In this document: positions 10,310 to 25,300 of the stretch, in pieces
How positions within the stretch are numbered: position 1 is the first letter of the stretch
Layout of the letters: every line of letters begins with the position of its first letter
From: Serilophus lunatus
Taxonomy: Eukaryota; Chordata; Aves; Passeriformes; Eurylaimidae
Length of the DNA: 64,000 nucleotides
Direction: 5' to 3'
Assembly: GCA_013399895.1 (NCBI GenBank)
Contig: VXBA01000426.1
Span: 89,144 to 153,143 of the forward strand
Notes under the pieces: model-generated
The model's input: only the letters and a program-made list of their open reading frames with translations
What the model was told of the DNA's origin: nothing
The model's database searches: none
Translations under genes and position numbers: made by a program

Positions 10310-13300
10310 GCAAGTCACAGGGGCTTGGCTCTTTTGGGGTGGAAAGATGGGCTGTCCTTTCATGGAATCTTGGATCTCAGCAGCAAAAGGAGATTTCAAA
10401 CTGTAACTGACACCGGGAGAAAAGCGAGTGGCTCTTCACTTTAGCAGTTGTCTCCTGCATCCATCCTTATAAAATCTGTTGAAATCACCTCCAACCAGAC
10501 ACACAGGTCTGTGGCAGAGCCTGGGCTGCAGGTCCTGCTCGCTGCCCCTGGCTCAGGATCTTGTGTAGGACAGGGGGTTGTGGTGAGTGGTGGAGACCAG
10601 GCTGCCTGCTGGCAGGGTGCTGCTGCACCTCCTGGGGTCTAGTAGATGCCTCCTGCAAAGTTTGTGATCCCATTTTTGGTTAAGCCTCTGGAGGGATTTT
10701 CCTTTCTGAGCTTTACGCTTGGGTGGTTGCCCAACCTGTCCTGGATCTCCTCCTGCCTCCCCAGGCAGCCCTCTTGATGCTGCATCCACTTATAATTCCT
10801 TTGCAATACTTCTGCCTTGGAGGAATGCTAGCACAGAGGGGAGAAGGCAGGAAACTGGAGGAGATCTGTCTTTGTGCTGCCCTCCCTGTGGAAGGACAAA
10901 CCCCACTCGAGACAGGTTCTCCACCTCTTTATGAGCTGAAGTATTGCACCAAACCACCCCAACTAGACATGAGCCACAAAAGGAGATTAAACTGCCCGTT
11001 CATGTCTATACCCAAGAATGAACTCCTTTCCCTGGAGAAAACCTCAAGGCCAGCCAGGCTTTGTTATCTGCCTGGCAGCATTCAAGCAGCTTTTGGGGGA
11101 AATCCTGTTACATGCTCTCCTCACCAGAGCTCATCCCATGGGAGCTGATTTGGGACAGATGGAGGAGCCTGGCCCAGTAGCTGTGGTTGCTCCAGCTCAG
11201 CCAGGCTGTGGGTCATTAGAGGCAGCTGCTTTTGCCTGTCCTCATCTCCCACTTTGGAGATTCCCATGAGCCCTCTATGCTGACTGGTGACTGCAGCCAA
11301 ATGAGTGCAGGACAAAGGCTGGAAGAGTCCTGTGGCAGCAATTCTCAGCCCAGCCTGCTAGTGGTGTGGGTCACTGGGAGGTAGCTGAGGCTGGCCTTGC
11401 AGGTGTTGTCCCATGTAGGGAATAACTGGGATGGAAAGGGGTAACCCCACATTACCTTTGCCTGGGGGAGTGACACATCCCCGCTGCGTCTGGCTTTGTA
11501 AGGAGACAAGCAGATACAAAGCAAAGGATTAGGAAGAGTCCCTGGAAAGGAAACTGACTGTGGCAGATAAATACAAATGAGGTGCTCCGAGGGGTTCTGG
11601 TAATATTGAACAGGCTGTAAATAAACTGTAGGCTCTAAGCGTTATTGACAAATGAAAATTTACTGGGTACGTTTGAGCAAGCTAATGGGTTGCTTTAAAC
11701 CCTGGCAGTGCCTTGCTAAGCATTTTGTCTTGTGCTTTTTAATTTTGTGCACTGTGGATTAATTCCTATTCAGAGCCAGGCAGCCCTGAGTCAACAGAAT
11801 TAAATGGTTTAATGTATTTGGATTCAGAAATGCTGCCCCTCTGTAATTTCTCTCCCTGTTTTTCCTCCCTCCCCAGGAGGAAGCTCTTCAATAGAAAGCA
11901 GGTGACAGGGAGAGAAACTCCTCCCCAAAATTCACATTATCTCAGAGAAAACCAGGGATTTATATGGGAGGGGAGGAAAGCAGAGTAAGCCCATGAGGTT
12001 TGGTAGAGCAGCTTTCCAAGGGGAGTGAGGAGGGGAAACCCCACGAAATGCTGGCAGAGCAATGGGAGGGAGGAAGGGACCATGTTTCTTGCAAACCCCA
12101 GGTTTCCCCAGAGTACAGGCACCTTCCCTGTTGACATTCTCCCTCTGAAATCCAAATTTTGCTCACGTTTTCCCATCCCACAAAGCCAAATTGAGGTATT
12201 TTGCAGAGCACCAATACACAAGTAAATAAACTTAATACTACAAAACATTGCATTGGGCAATCTAATGTCCTAATAAATAGCCAGGTGCATTCAGCCAGGA
12301 GCGTGAAACTTGCCATCAAGTGCACAAGCAGAGGCACCAGCAGAGCCAGAATCAGTCCCCACAGGCTCAGCACTGTCTCAGACAGATGCCCTGAGCTGTA
12401 CTCACATAAATCCAGGTGCAGAGGCCAAGATGATTCCTGAACCAGGCAGGAATCAATCCTGAGAGCAGCCCCACAAAAAGGACAGTCAAGCTTAAGCTAC
12501 AGCTTTAAAAATTCCTGCTGTTTTTTAGGAGATCCAAGTTGTGCCTTTTCCAGCCCCAGAAGGAAGGAAGATAAAAACCTCACACAGACAGAGCAGAGCA
12601 CTAATTGCAGATGCAGACGTGCCATCAGGGTTCAGAGCTGGGCTAATTGCCACCATACGTTGAACACATGATTCCTGATGCTTGGCATCCACCTCTTAGA
12701 AAAAAAACAAACCAACATATCCACACAAATGATGAGAGAATGAGCACTAATGAAAGACTAAATGAGCAACAGGGAGAGGGGGAAGGATAAAAGAACATTT
12801 GTTCACCTCTCACACCCTACAAGTCAGAGCTGCTCCTGAGAGATTAGAGATGAGGTTCACTCCCTGTTGATAGTGTCAGCTCAGTGAAATTAAATTTCTG
12901 AAAGGGTCTGTTCTCCCAAACCTGCATAGCAGCCCCTCCAAAAAGGTTGGGCTAGCCAAACTGGCCCATTTATATGTGGGTCAGTGGTCTGTCCCAACTC
13001 TCAGCTGCAGCCCAATGCTGCTGATGGAGAGGGGTCCTGGGGCTGATCCCAGGGACAGAGAGGGCAAATGGGGGCACAGCTGAAATCCTGCCACTGTCAT
13101 TCCTCAGCAAAAGCCTCTTTGCTGGGATTTTAAAAATAGGAGATAATTCTAGGGAGAAATGTCTCCTGCTGTATGGGCTGTAAGGGAAGGGCAGGGGATG
13201 TTCTCTAGGACTGGTTGTGCCTGTGCAAGCTCTCCAGTGGCTTCCAGGTGCTGGCCATGGGCCTGTGGTTTATAAGTGGACATTGCAGCTCATCTCTGCA

Positions 13301-16300
13301 AAGCTCTCAGACCAGTTTTTGAGTGACTGCAGTGGCTGGAAGAAGCATGAGGCCATCACAGTGTCTCAGGCACTGGCTTCACCCACAGGACCTGTCAGTG
13401 ACACCCTGGAGAACCCCAAGGCTACTTACTCTCTGAGCTCTCACAGACACACAGTCCCCAGCAGTGTCACTGTGTTACAGGAGTGTCCTGAAGGCTGGGG
13501 CTGCTGGGAGCCAGAGCAGCCTCTGCCAAGTTTCCAGCATGGACTGTGTCTGCTCTGTGGCCCAGGAGCACCTGCACTCCCATGGGAATGACCTTTTCAG
13601 GGGAGTGAGGCTCGCTACTGTGGCATCAAGGACCAAATCTGGGAAGCTTTCTTTTGGGCCTTGTAGGACTAAGGGAAGGATTTTGGGTCTGCTGTAGGAT
13701 TAAGATGCTGGTGACCATTTTCTAGCACCAGATTCCTTCTGCTGCGTAGGAAAGGCAACACGTCTTCATAGGCAGGACTAGCAGCCTCCTTCCACAACTC
13801 CTTTTGCTACCCTAAAACCCTCAATAAAACTGGTATTTTGGTGCTTTTTGGAAGGTTTTCACCATGTGCTTTTCAGGGAAAGGGCTCTTGTGTTGCTGGC
13901 CATGGGTGGCTGATCCAACATCCCAGCTGCCCCTTGGCTGCTGATTCTTTCCCTGGTCTCCAAGATGTGCCTGGGAAATGGCCTGACAGGAGGGGGTTGC
14001 AGAGTTTTGCACCTTGTTGAGGGCACAGGCACAGTCCAGGGAAAGCCTTCAGGGCGAGTTTTGCTTTCACCCTACACTGCTCCCTGTCTAATGCTACCAC
14101 CATCAACTCACTGCTCAAGACAAACCCAGTGCTGAGGGCAAATGATCCTGACCTTCCTGTACCTTTCTAAGGCTCTTTTGGTTTCAAAGAGCAATTTTCC
14201 AGCATCACTATGACAGAATCAGAGCAGTCTAAATACTCCAGCAAGACAGGCAGAAACCCCTAGTTATGCAATTCCCCCATTTAGCCACACTGTAATACCA
14301 AGTTTCATGGCAGTCCCAAGAGCTTCTTCCTGCAAAATTTGATTGCATTCTGCAGCCAAGACCCCCCCCTTGCTGGCAGCAGCATGATGGAATTACAGAG
14401 ATGGCTTCAACTTCTGAGGCAGCAAAAAAAAAATGCAGGAAACTGTGATTTCTGAAGTAGCTTGTGATTACTTCAGACACCGATCACGCAGTAAGAACAC
14501 ATAAAGAGAGAGAATTGTTCATTTTCAGATCACTGTGAACCTTTTGAATATACCAAGTTCCAAGGACTGAAAAGCAACCTAGATGAAAATGATGGAAATT
14601 ATGAAAATGGCTCATGCCATTCCCAAGGGAGGGCTGTGAAATGGGTGGGAGGTTTGCCTCAGGCTTGGGATGCAGGCACATGCTGGGGGCAGCACGGCCA
14701 TGGCCAGGATCAGTCCCAGTGTCTGTATCAGTGTTATTTAGGAAGGCAGTGCTGTCCTCCCAACTCATTGTGCTTTCCATCCCACCCTGCGTCTCAGCCC
14801 ACCTTTGGGATCAATGGTGCCCTGTTTTTCCCAGCTTGTGCAGGCTCTGAATGGCAAACAGCACCGTCATCCACATCCTTATTGATTCCTCAGACTCCTA
14901 TCGATCAGCCTGGTGGCATATAGGTAATGTGTAATTAGTAACTTAGATAAAAACAGCACCAGGCGGGTGTACAACCAATCAGCCTGGATACTCCAACCTT
15001 TCCTAGTGTGTCCATGGAGTAGCAAATAGAGGGGTCGTGGCTGCCTAGTAATTGCTGACCTGCCATTAGGACACTGAGAAACTCTTCCCCTCCCTGCAGC
15101 CATCACTCCCATGCAGTTGCCTGTGAGGTCTCGGATCCCTCCTGTTCTGCCCCTTGCTGAGAAATCCTGATTGAAGTAACAGCCTGGGGAAGGTGCCAAA
15201 AATCACCTTCCAATGCACTGAAGGACTTGTGGCACCAGCAGCTGTTGGCAATGCTGGAGAGCAGTGCCCAAGGATGTTTCAGGGGCCACTGCTCCTGGGT
15301 GCAGCAGTGTCACAGCACAGCCCCTGCAGCACCTCTTTGAGGAGACAGAGATGGAGCAGACACATCCCCAAGGCAGGAGACAGTTTGGGGTTACAACCAA
15401 CACTAAAAATGTTCAGGCACGGCCAAAGAGATGAGGGTCAGAGCTGTTCCCAGACTGTGCAGCCTTTCCCACCCCCTCCCACACAGCCCAGGCTGGGGGC
15501 AAACCCACAGCCTGTTTCCTGATGGGTGTTTTTGTGGCTGCAGTGGCCTGGGAGCCCCATCCTGTTGACGCCGAGGGTTGTTTGTCAGAAGACATCCTTG
15601 GCATTGGGAAGAGGAACTTGGCAGTGGAGGCAGGGGGGAAGCAGCGCCTCATTGTCCAAGCATTGATTTGATTTAAACCCACCCAAAGCTCCCCCCATCC
15701 CTGTTTAAAAATAGCACCGTGGCTTTTATCGCAAAGTGCACGCTGTCCCTCTTCTTGTGGCAGTAGTGACTTGAAAACCGTGCTCAGTCCTCATGCAATG
15801 ACATGATGTGTTCAATCGTCAGAGCACCATTAAAAAAAATGTGGCCATAAAGCTGTTTCCAGCCATCCAGGAAAGGTCCCTCAAAACTGCAGGATTTGAC
15901 TAAGCAAGAGAAGCTCCAAACCCAAACAAAGTCCAGCCTTGGTGCAATGTGCTTGGGCATGAAAGCAAAACACACCAGCATAAAACCTGAGTCTGGAGAT
16001 GGGTCCAGCTCCTGAGTCACAAGGGCAGGTCTTCTGTGTTCCCTTTTCCTGGAAAGAGCAATGCTCCCACCACAGCTGGGAGTAACTGCACGATCCTTCT
16101 CACTGCTCAGGTCCTCATTGTCATTCTCACCCTCTCCCCCCTGCACTTCACAAATTGTTCTTGCAATAGAGACAACTCACACCATCAGAAGCCTTGATTC
16201 CTTCTCTGGTACAAGGCTTTTTTTCTTTAATTACATTAGCGAAGTCAAAAAACTGCCTTTGGCACATTGTTATTCAGTCAGTGAGCTCTCACTAATTCCT

Positions 16301-19300
16301 GACACAACTAATAAATATCTGAGGGTAGGAGCCTGCTGCTGGGGTGCTGCAGAGGGGCTCTGTCACAGCCCAGCATCAGTATTCCTTATACCTGACTTAC
16401 CTGTGCTCTCATTTTTTTTCACTTACACTGACGTAAGTCCTCTTTTACTGCATTTTTTTGCTAATTTCCTCTGGAATTCAGCTCAGTAAAAGCCATGGCC
16501 ATCCTGGGCCTTGGCCAGCATGTCTTGGAGCAGGGACTGCTCTGAACTCTGCAGAGATGTTGGGTACCAGCACCAAAGCCCAGATGTTGTTATTCCACCA
16601 GTCTCTGCATGTTTAAGAAAAAACAAGTGACTTTTTTTTCCATCTACCTGCCAACTGGGAGGTGTCACCTGGAAGGATTGTTGCAAGGGAGGAAAATGAA
16701 CTTGTCAGATCCACGGATCGACAGGCATGAAACTGGAACCACAAACATCGACTCAAATTCATCCTTTCACTGGAGGAAATTTTTACTTCTGCTGAAACAG
16801 TAATTTCTCTGTGCTCACTTCAGTGCATACATTCGAGTGACAGATCATCTTGGTTTGAGAACCATTTCCTGATTTTATTTCCAAAACCTAAAATCTTCAA
16901 TAGAGAGCCAGACCATTAAACACAGCAATGGCAAAAAGGGAAAGGGGCTGGCAGCTCTGCTCACAGCCAGGCTCCCTGCCACAGGTTAAGTGTAGATCAG
17001 CTTTCCCCAGAGTTTAAGCTCGTTTCATAAAAGGTGCAGAGCTGCTGAAGGAGATGGGTCCAGATCCTGGCTGTGCTGTACAGCTGAGCCCTGCCCCACC
17101 CTGGTGAGAGAAGGTAGGGAATCATTTCCAGCTGATATTTGGACAGTTTTCTTTTCTCTGCTTAGTTCTCTAATCACTACTTTTTGATTTTCTTCAGATG
17201 CATTTTTGCCATTTGGCACAAACCCACTGACTTGGTGCCTTTGCCCTCCCTCCAGGTGGGGACTTGGCCACAGCAGCATCCCTGGACTAATGCCAGGAGC
17301 AGTGTATTTCTCAGTAGCCTCATGCAGAGAATAAACCAGCCATGTCCTTTCATTGGTTTCTTGGAGAGGGGCAATACATTTCCAGTGGCATCAGTGACAG
17401 AAGCAATATGCTTTCGTTGCTATCATTGGAAAAGAGCAGCTTTATACTGCAAGAAAGAACTATTTCACTTGTACAAAACATATTTTCTATTCCCTTAAAC
17501 CTGGGGAAATCCTGTCATATTAATATGTGGCTGAATTGCTTCTCTTTCAACAGTTCTCCTAGGGATTTGAGCTTAGACCAGTTATTGCACTCAGATGCAG
17601 TAACAGTCCATAAAACAGTATATTTTGTAAATAATTACAGTGCTTTCTAATAAATGGAAACAACAAATAACAAGTGCCACTGGGACTCCAATGCTGTTGC
17701 CCCTGAGGAAATACAAGCCTCAAGGAGCACTGTAGAGCCACATCTTTCAGATGGGAAAATCCAGACTTCATTTGCTTCCCTCTGCCTGTTCAGTTTACAG
17801 GCAGTTGTTCTTTCTTCTACAACATAGGACATTTACTTTCATTCTAACATTGTCAAGGCATCAAAATGGAGCTCAGAGGTGTTACCAGAGGACTCCTCAA
17901 GCCATATCTTTCCAAGCAGGCTCCCTCATGAATTTTTGGTGAAGGATGGCTTTGATAATGGCTCACTTTCCATGAAGCTCACCTGTGCTTGTTGGTTGTT
18001 CCAGGAGTGAACCACTGCAGGACAAGGTCCCTCTTCTCTTGCAAGTGTGGGTTGCATATAAACCAGATCCTGCAAAGGTTCAGAATGTTTATCATTTAAT
18101 AGTTGTCATTACTGGCTGTCCAGCCTGCTTGTTGCTTGCCCATAGCGCTGAGAAGAATCCTGTGTCTTTATCTCCTTTTTGTGTGATTATGTGTTCAGCT
18201 GATGTTTCTCTTCATAAACAGTTTGACTTTTCCCTTTCCCTCCCTGGCTTGGCTCATGGTTCTTTTGCTGTTGCTGGGAAGATGGGAGACAGATCTCTGC
18301 AAAACCCCTCCAGGGCCACCTGAATATCATCCCTTGCTGTGGGGAGGGAGCTTGTAGCTGAATTTCTGCATCCTGAAGCAGTTGTGTAGAGATTGCATCC
18401 TCTTTACTGACTTACCCATCTGGACTGAACATAGGGTGTAATGCTGAGAAAAAGCCTCCCTGTCCTCTCTGATGCTGACAGGGAGCTTGGGACTGTCAGG
18501 AGCAGTTTGCAGCTCAGCCAGCTCAAGGATGCATTTCAGGGAGCTTTGGTCAACCCCAGTTCCCAGCTCTCTCTGTCTATCTGTGTTGGAAGTTTTTGTC
18601 CTGTTGTGATGCTCTAAAGCAACATTAGCAGCACAAAGTCAGCATCTGGCCTTGGTGAGAGACATAAATGTTTGCTGGGCTGGTTGGATTCTGGCTGTAA
18701 TTCAACATGGGGACAAGGACCTGTCAGGACACAGAGCAGAGCAGTGTACAGAGATGCCATCAGCTCATATTCCTGTCTGCCAGCAACATGCTGCCCTGAA
18801 ACCTGAAGGATGATATCAATTTAGAGTAAAGCATTGAGCCCCCAAATGCCTCAAAATCTGTTTTCCTGAGATTAGGTGAAGCTCATGTTATCTGTAGATC
18901 CACTCTGGAAGTCATTACAGGGCCTTGCTGTGGCCATACAGCAGAGGTGTGTTGGCCCAGCCTTGGTGAGCACAGTGATAAATCTGGGTGGTAGCTGCTC
19001 ACTGTCCTTTGTGTCACAAATTGCCCAGGCAGTTAAAAACGGCTGTGTCCATCAGCCAGTCCAGCTTTAGGATCAGGGATGACTGTGGGATCTCAGCTGC
19101 CTGGGTCAGACCCTTCAGAGGAACACAGGGTGTTTCAGTCCTGCTTTACTTGCTCTGAGGAGTGTTTGGCTCCAGTATCCTGGATAACTGGAGGTGGTGC
19201 CGGGTGAGCTGGAGAGCCAGCCCTGGGAGCGGACAAAGGAGCGGTGGCTCTGGGCCAGACCCACTTCCTTTTTGCACAGTCTGACAATGCAGGGAGTCTG

Positions 19301-22300
19301 GCAGAGGTCTCAGTCCTCGTGTGGACACGTAGCACAGCTCCCAGGCGAGCGCTGCTTCGGAAATGTTTTGCCCTGCCTTCCTGTCTGAACCCGTGCTGAG
19401 CCGGGTTCCTTTGCTGGTGGGGAACAGCTCGGAGAAGAAATTTACCCTGCACTGAGTGTAAACACAGATGGAAACACGGTGAAACCCTTTTCAAGGGAAT
19501 AAATCTGTTTGAAAGACAGTGAAAGAGCAGGTGGAGCACTGACCCCGGAAAGGACAGTGGTGCTAAGGGATGGCTGGGAAGAGGGCACAAACTGTGGGAT
19601 AGGGGAAGTGTCTAAGTGGGGAAATTTCCCCAGAGAGAATCAGAAGACTCCAGAAAGTAAAAGAGGCTCCTTTTTTGAGTCCTATGAGTTGCATCTCAGG
19701 CACTTTGGATGGAGCAAGTAGGGAGGCTTTTCCCCTGAGCTAATCTCATCTGACCTCTCTAAGGCAGTGTGTGAGGGATGCAACCCCATGTTGCAGGATT
19801 TTGCTCCCTGGTTAGTCAGCAATCACTGTACTGCAGAAGCTGCTCTGTGCATTGCCCTGGAAGGGAATGTTCACTCCACTGGGAATCAGCTTCATGCTGA
19901 TGGTTTGGTCTGCTCTGCTGATCCAAGCCAACACATTTTCTATGCTTTATATTAAGAGCACTCCCAGGCAAAGGCCTTGGTCCTTCAGGGCTTTATTCAC
20001 TTGCCTAACCAAGAAGCTAAAAACATGGATAAGCCTTGGATGGCTGAGGAAATGTTAAATTGTGTTCTCCTCCCAGCCGTAACCTTGGCAGAAGCACAGC
20101 TCTTGCTGCTAAAGCCCATAAAATGAACAGCCCCTGTTGCTCCTGATAGGGGTATAAAATTATAATTACTTGAAGAGTGACTTACGATTCAGTGAAACAA
20201 GGATCCTCTCCTTTTTGATTGAATTACTCAGTGGTATTCCTAGAAGACTGGAAGCAGATGGTGAACTCTGGCCAGGCATTTAACAGCCTGAGTTATGGTG
20301 TGGAGGGGATGGAGCCGAGCAGGGCTGCAACAAGCTTCTCCTGCCTTTCTGCTTGCCTTGGGACACCATTGGGGTGTGTATTCCCTGGGAAAGGAGAGGC
20401 TGGAGGATGGGACAGGATGGCTTCCAGCAATGGATAGAGGTGCGGAGCATGTCCAGTAACAGAGAGCTTGTTTTGCAGCACAGAAAGGTAAAAATGTTGT
20501 TTCTGCAAACCCAGTGCTGCTCTGGCCCAGGTAGGGACATTGTGACAGCAGTCCCAGTGTGTGTTGTCTCGGGACCCTGTAGACCTGGAAGGTGGCAACT
20601 GCCCTCCTGTCATGCAGGAGAGCTCCCCATCCCTCCAGGCCCAGGAGGGGGACAGATGAAGGCAGACAGTCCCTTGGGCTGGGGTGGAATGAACACAGCT
20701 GTATAATTTCTGCCTCACTGCTCCTCCTGCCCCCATATATCTTGAGCGCATCAATAAAATCAAACAGACTATTAGCAGCACATTGTGTTATCAGCTATGG
20801 ATGTGTGTGCTGGGCATCAGGCAGCCATGCAACCTGCACTTTATGAAGTGAGCTGCTCATACCACTGCTGGGGCTGCAGTGATTATCACATCCCCTCACA
20901 GCTGGGCCACACCATGGCTTTTATGAGCTACCCTACATCAAAGGCCCTTTCTTTTTAAAGATAAATTAACAATTCTCTCCCTTTCTTTTTATTTAATGGC
21001 TTAACAGCCAGCTGATTACTAGGTGAGACACAAATCTTGTTGCCAAGTTGTGCCTACTGCATTGTCTATTTGATTATTTTTATTGAATAAGCAAATGTTC
21101 TCTCGGAGCTCTGAAGTCCTTACCAGGGAGACTCATTTTCTGCTACCGTGATCTCTTTGTCACGGGTGGGTGATGTATGAAAAGGAATTGCAAATAGCTG
21201 TTTACAGCAAGCAAAGTCACGGAACAGCCCACTTCAATTTCTGCTATCTGTTGGAGGCTGTTGTTGGTGATGGTCAAAATTAATTAAGCAGGAAGGAAGA
21301 GAGCAGGGAGGCAGTATGCATCCAGTTCTGACATTGAAATATTAATGGTAAGCTAATCAAGAAAGAGTATCTATGAATATCTAATCAGCTCACAGTTTGC
21401 ATTTTTACTGATGTGAACTTCTGGGCAACAGCCCTTTACAGGAGGTGTGGGGAGTGGAGGTGGGCTGGCTGCTGCCTGATTGCTCTATTTGGGAATAAAC
21501 AAAGAGCTTGTGCCTGTGACGGGCTGAGAGACATTTTCCTTTTACATCTCACATCCCTGCTGCCACTGGATGCTGCTGTGTCCTTCCTGCTGTCACCTAC
21601 AGCAGCCAGGTCAGAGTGCCCAGCCCGCAGCACCCCCAATGCTCTGTTCCTTCCTCCTCAGTGCCAGAGGACACATGGAAGGCTCAGCTCCTCCAGGACT
21701 GAGCTACAGCATCTTTCCCATCCAGGTATTGAGTAAAAGCTCATTGTACCTTTGTACCCTGAACACACAACCTCACCCTCTCGCTCCATGCCTGGTACAG
21801 GCACCCCATGGGAGGCAGCAGCTGTGCTCCTGTCTCTCCTGACAGTGCATTACTGATGTTTCCAAGTTGAGTTTCCAAGCTTTTTGGGGGAAACAGAAGG
21901 TGCTGCCTGTCCAGGGTGTACTGCAGACCCCCCGTGCCAGTGCCTGTTGCAGCCTCAATGGGGGCTTAAACACTTGCTCTGATCCACCACAAAACCATGG
22001 AAAAACAAGAGGAAACAATCCCACAGCAAAGCTGGGTTGATTCTAATCGAAGCCACAAAAGTAAATATCACCTTTGGGTGCCAGGAGTCGTGAAGAGTCA
22101 TTTCTCTCTTCAGCATCAGCATAATGAGGGCTGTGGCTTTGGAGATTTGTATTGTTGTGTTTCTGCAAACAGTTCCCTCCTCTAACCTCTTGGAAATTGG
22201 ATTTTGTGGGGCTGAGCAGTTTGTGTGCAGCAGATAGCAGCAGGACTGATAAGCAGAAACCTGTTTACACACTCACTCATATCTAGTGCTATGACTGGGC

Positions 22301-25300
22301 AGGGAACTGCCTGGATTATTTTTTAAATTCTTTTTTCAAAAAAATCCCCTATCAAATGTAATCCTTGTGATTGAATGTTTTGCTGCTCAACGGGGAGAAA
22401 TCTGAACTGGGCAGTTTTAATGCGTAACAAACATGAAAATAACTTCATGTGAAGCAAAAGGATGAAGATAATAAGTAAATCTGAAATGATAATTAGGAAG
22501 AATTGAGTGATCAGTAGGCAACAGCATACCTGCACTCTCCTGTGGGGTGGTATTTCATATATTGCCAATGGAATAGGAACTGACACAACCCCAAAAAGAG
22601 AGAGTCCTGGCACATCACTCTGACAGCCACAGGAACTTTCTGGGAAAGGAAAAAGAAAGCAGATGGTATCAGTTAAGAATAGTGGAAGGTACCAGGGATG
22701 TCCAGTGAAACAGTGGAGCCCAGTGGCCACATCCATTGTCTATGAGAGTGAGAACCCAACCGCTGCAGGTGCTCCAGCTCCTGGGGCTGGCAGTGGACTG
22801 AGCAGCAGGATTTCTCCAGGAGGTGCACTCTGCAATGTACTTTTCTCTACTGCTTCAATATAACCCAAATCTGTCAGCCTTTAGGGCTGCTGAGAAGGTC
22901 ATCTGTGAGCACAGCTAATTATTTCAAGCAAAGCAGCAGGGTAATGCCACTAACCTGCTCCTGGGAACTGAGCTCTGCCCTGTGCCTTGGCTCTGTAGCT
23001 GCACACAAGTTGCAGGGAATTAGAGATGCATGGGGGTGTGTGTTAAGCTCACAGATATAAACAGACCCCACTGGCTTGTACCTTGAGCACAGAGAGGGAA
23101 ATTCATATTTTTCAGAGCCGATTCATTCAGTTGTCATGAAAATGCTGTTCAAGCCAAAAGGAAGAATCTCTCCTTTCTGCCATTTAATTTTCTTTAATCT
23201 GCTCTTGACATTTATTGAAAGGAGTGTTTTATGCACATCAAAGCCAAAGATTTCAAAACATCACATGGGAAAAAACTTAAGGTCAGTCCAAGTGAGGGTA
23301 TGGTGGGCAAGATGAGATGAAAGATTCCAGTTTCTACAAGGAAGGTCTGTGCAAAACAAGAGCTCACACTGTCCTGTGCTCTGAGGGTGCTTCCCATGGA
23401 CCTCTGGCAGTAGCTGCACATGGTGGGCTTTGTATGTTTGACACCTTCAGCAATTTAAGCAAGGCTGCCCTTAGTATGAACAGGTTCAAAAGTCAGGAGC
23501 CTCTTCACATGGGTGAAGTGTTTCCCATGGCTCTGGCCAATATTGGCCCAACTCACTTTGCCTGGGGCAGCTCTCACAGGCAGAGCTGAGCCCTCCTTTG
23601 CTTCACTTCCTATCAGGGAGTGGTGCTGCTTCCCACAGGATTAAATGAGCCAAAACACTTGACAAACTGAACAAGGTGCTGAAAGCACATCCAGTAGAGG
23701 AGCCAATCCTGCAAGATGCCTCTGGATGCATTGAGCATCCCAAATGCCAACACTGAAGAAAGAGAAATGCAAAAGATCCTCAGAAAACTTCTGCATTTAG
23801 TTCATTTTACATGAGTAGAGGTAACAAGCTGCCACAGGTTAATTTATAGCTTGGTTGTATGCTGATTGCAAAGTACACATTTCCAGCCAGCCATCATGAA
23901 TAAATCACTTCCCCACCAGCTCTCTTGGCATATAAAAGAAATTTCTTCCTTCACGACATTTAAAAAAAATCCTAATATGTTATACACTCCATGACTTTAT
24001 AGCATTTTTAATATTTAAAAGGCTAGAATCTATAACCTCAACCTTTAACAAATGTACAGTAACGTGATAACAAATTTGCCTCGAACAGCTGCTATCTTGG
24101 TACCAACTGGCACGAGGAGGAGGGAAGTAATTGGCTTGTTTTCAGATAATTACCATAATTGTAGTGACACCATTTGGATCACATCTAACTGCGTTCCTGC
24201 TGCAAGTTGGATAATTTAATAATTGGCAGAATTTAGACTGACAGTAAAGGTAAAGTCAGCATATGGTGGGGAAATCAGCAGGCACCTCCCTGCACTGCTG
24301 GTACAGGCTCTGCTGCTCTTGCTGTGAAGTTTAGGTGAATCCTTAGATTTTGCTGCTTTTCTTAAGCCCTGTGACTGGGTCACATCTTTGCTCTTTTTCT
24401 GATGAGACCACATCTTGCACCTCTTGAACCTTTTGATTTGAGATAAATCACTTTGGCTCAGTCCTGCCCAAATTACTACTTCCTTCGTGCACTGAGTATT
24501 TTTAGCTGTCCTAGTTCTGCTAGGGGCTCGTCAGAGCTCTGCACTGAGAGGGGATTAAACCACAGTCAGGTGCTCCCAGGCAGCAGCCAAATGCCTTTCC
24601 CAGAGGTTGGATCCGGGTCCCTCGGGGCAGGGCTCATTCCCCTGGCTGAGCTCTGCTGAGCTACAGGGGTGGTGGGCAGTGGAGTGTGTTGGACTTAGCA
24701 CAATGCACTGGAGGGAACTTGTCCCTTTTGTGTCTTCTTGTCCTTTCTGCTTGTGGTCAACATGAAGGGGACTCAGCATCTCCTGTGCCTCCAGTCCTGA
24801 GCTGCCCAGCCAGAGTCCCAGGAGCAGAGGGCTATAAGGTAAGGCCAGGAGGTGACTGAAGTTACTGGGGGAAGACAAGGAGGTTTATCAGATCAGCTGG
24901 GCATTGCCCATTCCTGGCCTTGCCCTGCCTCCATTTCTGCAGTGCAGAGGTGAAGACAGCTGACAACAGGGCTGACAGTGCTCAAGGAGAAGGGGGTGCT
25001 GGAGCTTCTCTAGTCTCCAGATGAGAAATACTGTTAGGGCACATTTGCTTATTGTGCTTCTATGGCTCTTCTGCTTTCCCTGGGCTGAACCCAGACACCT
25101 CTGTCAGATGACAGAGGAGCCAAGGAGGCCCAGACCTCCCCTCTGCAGGGTGAGCAGAGCTAATGCCCACTGGGATGAAGCAATGTGCTTCCCACCTGTA
25201 CCACTTAAAGGCAGAGCTGGGCTCTGCCACGTTTTGGGCTGGGCCAGGCCCTCCAGCCCTCGTGGATTTTTGTTGGGTCCCAGAGAGTGAGGGGACTGCT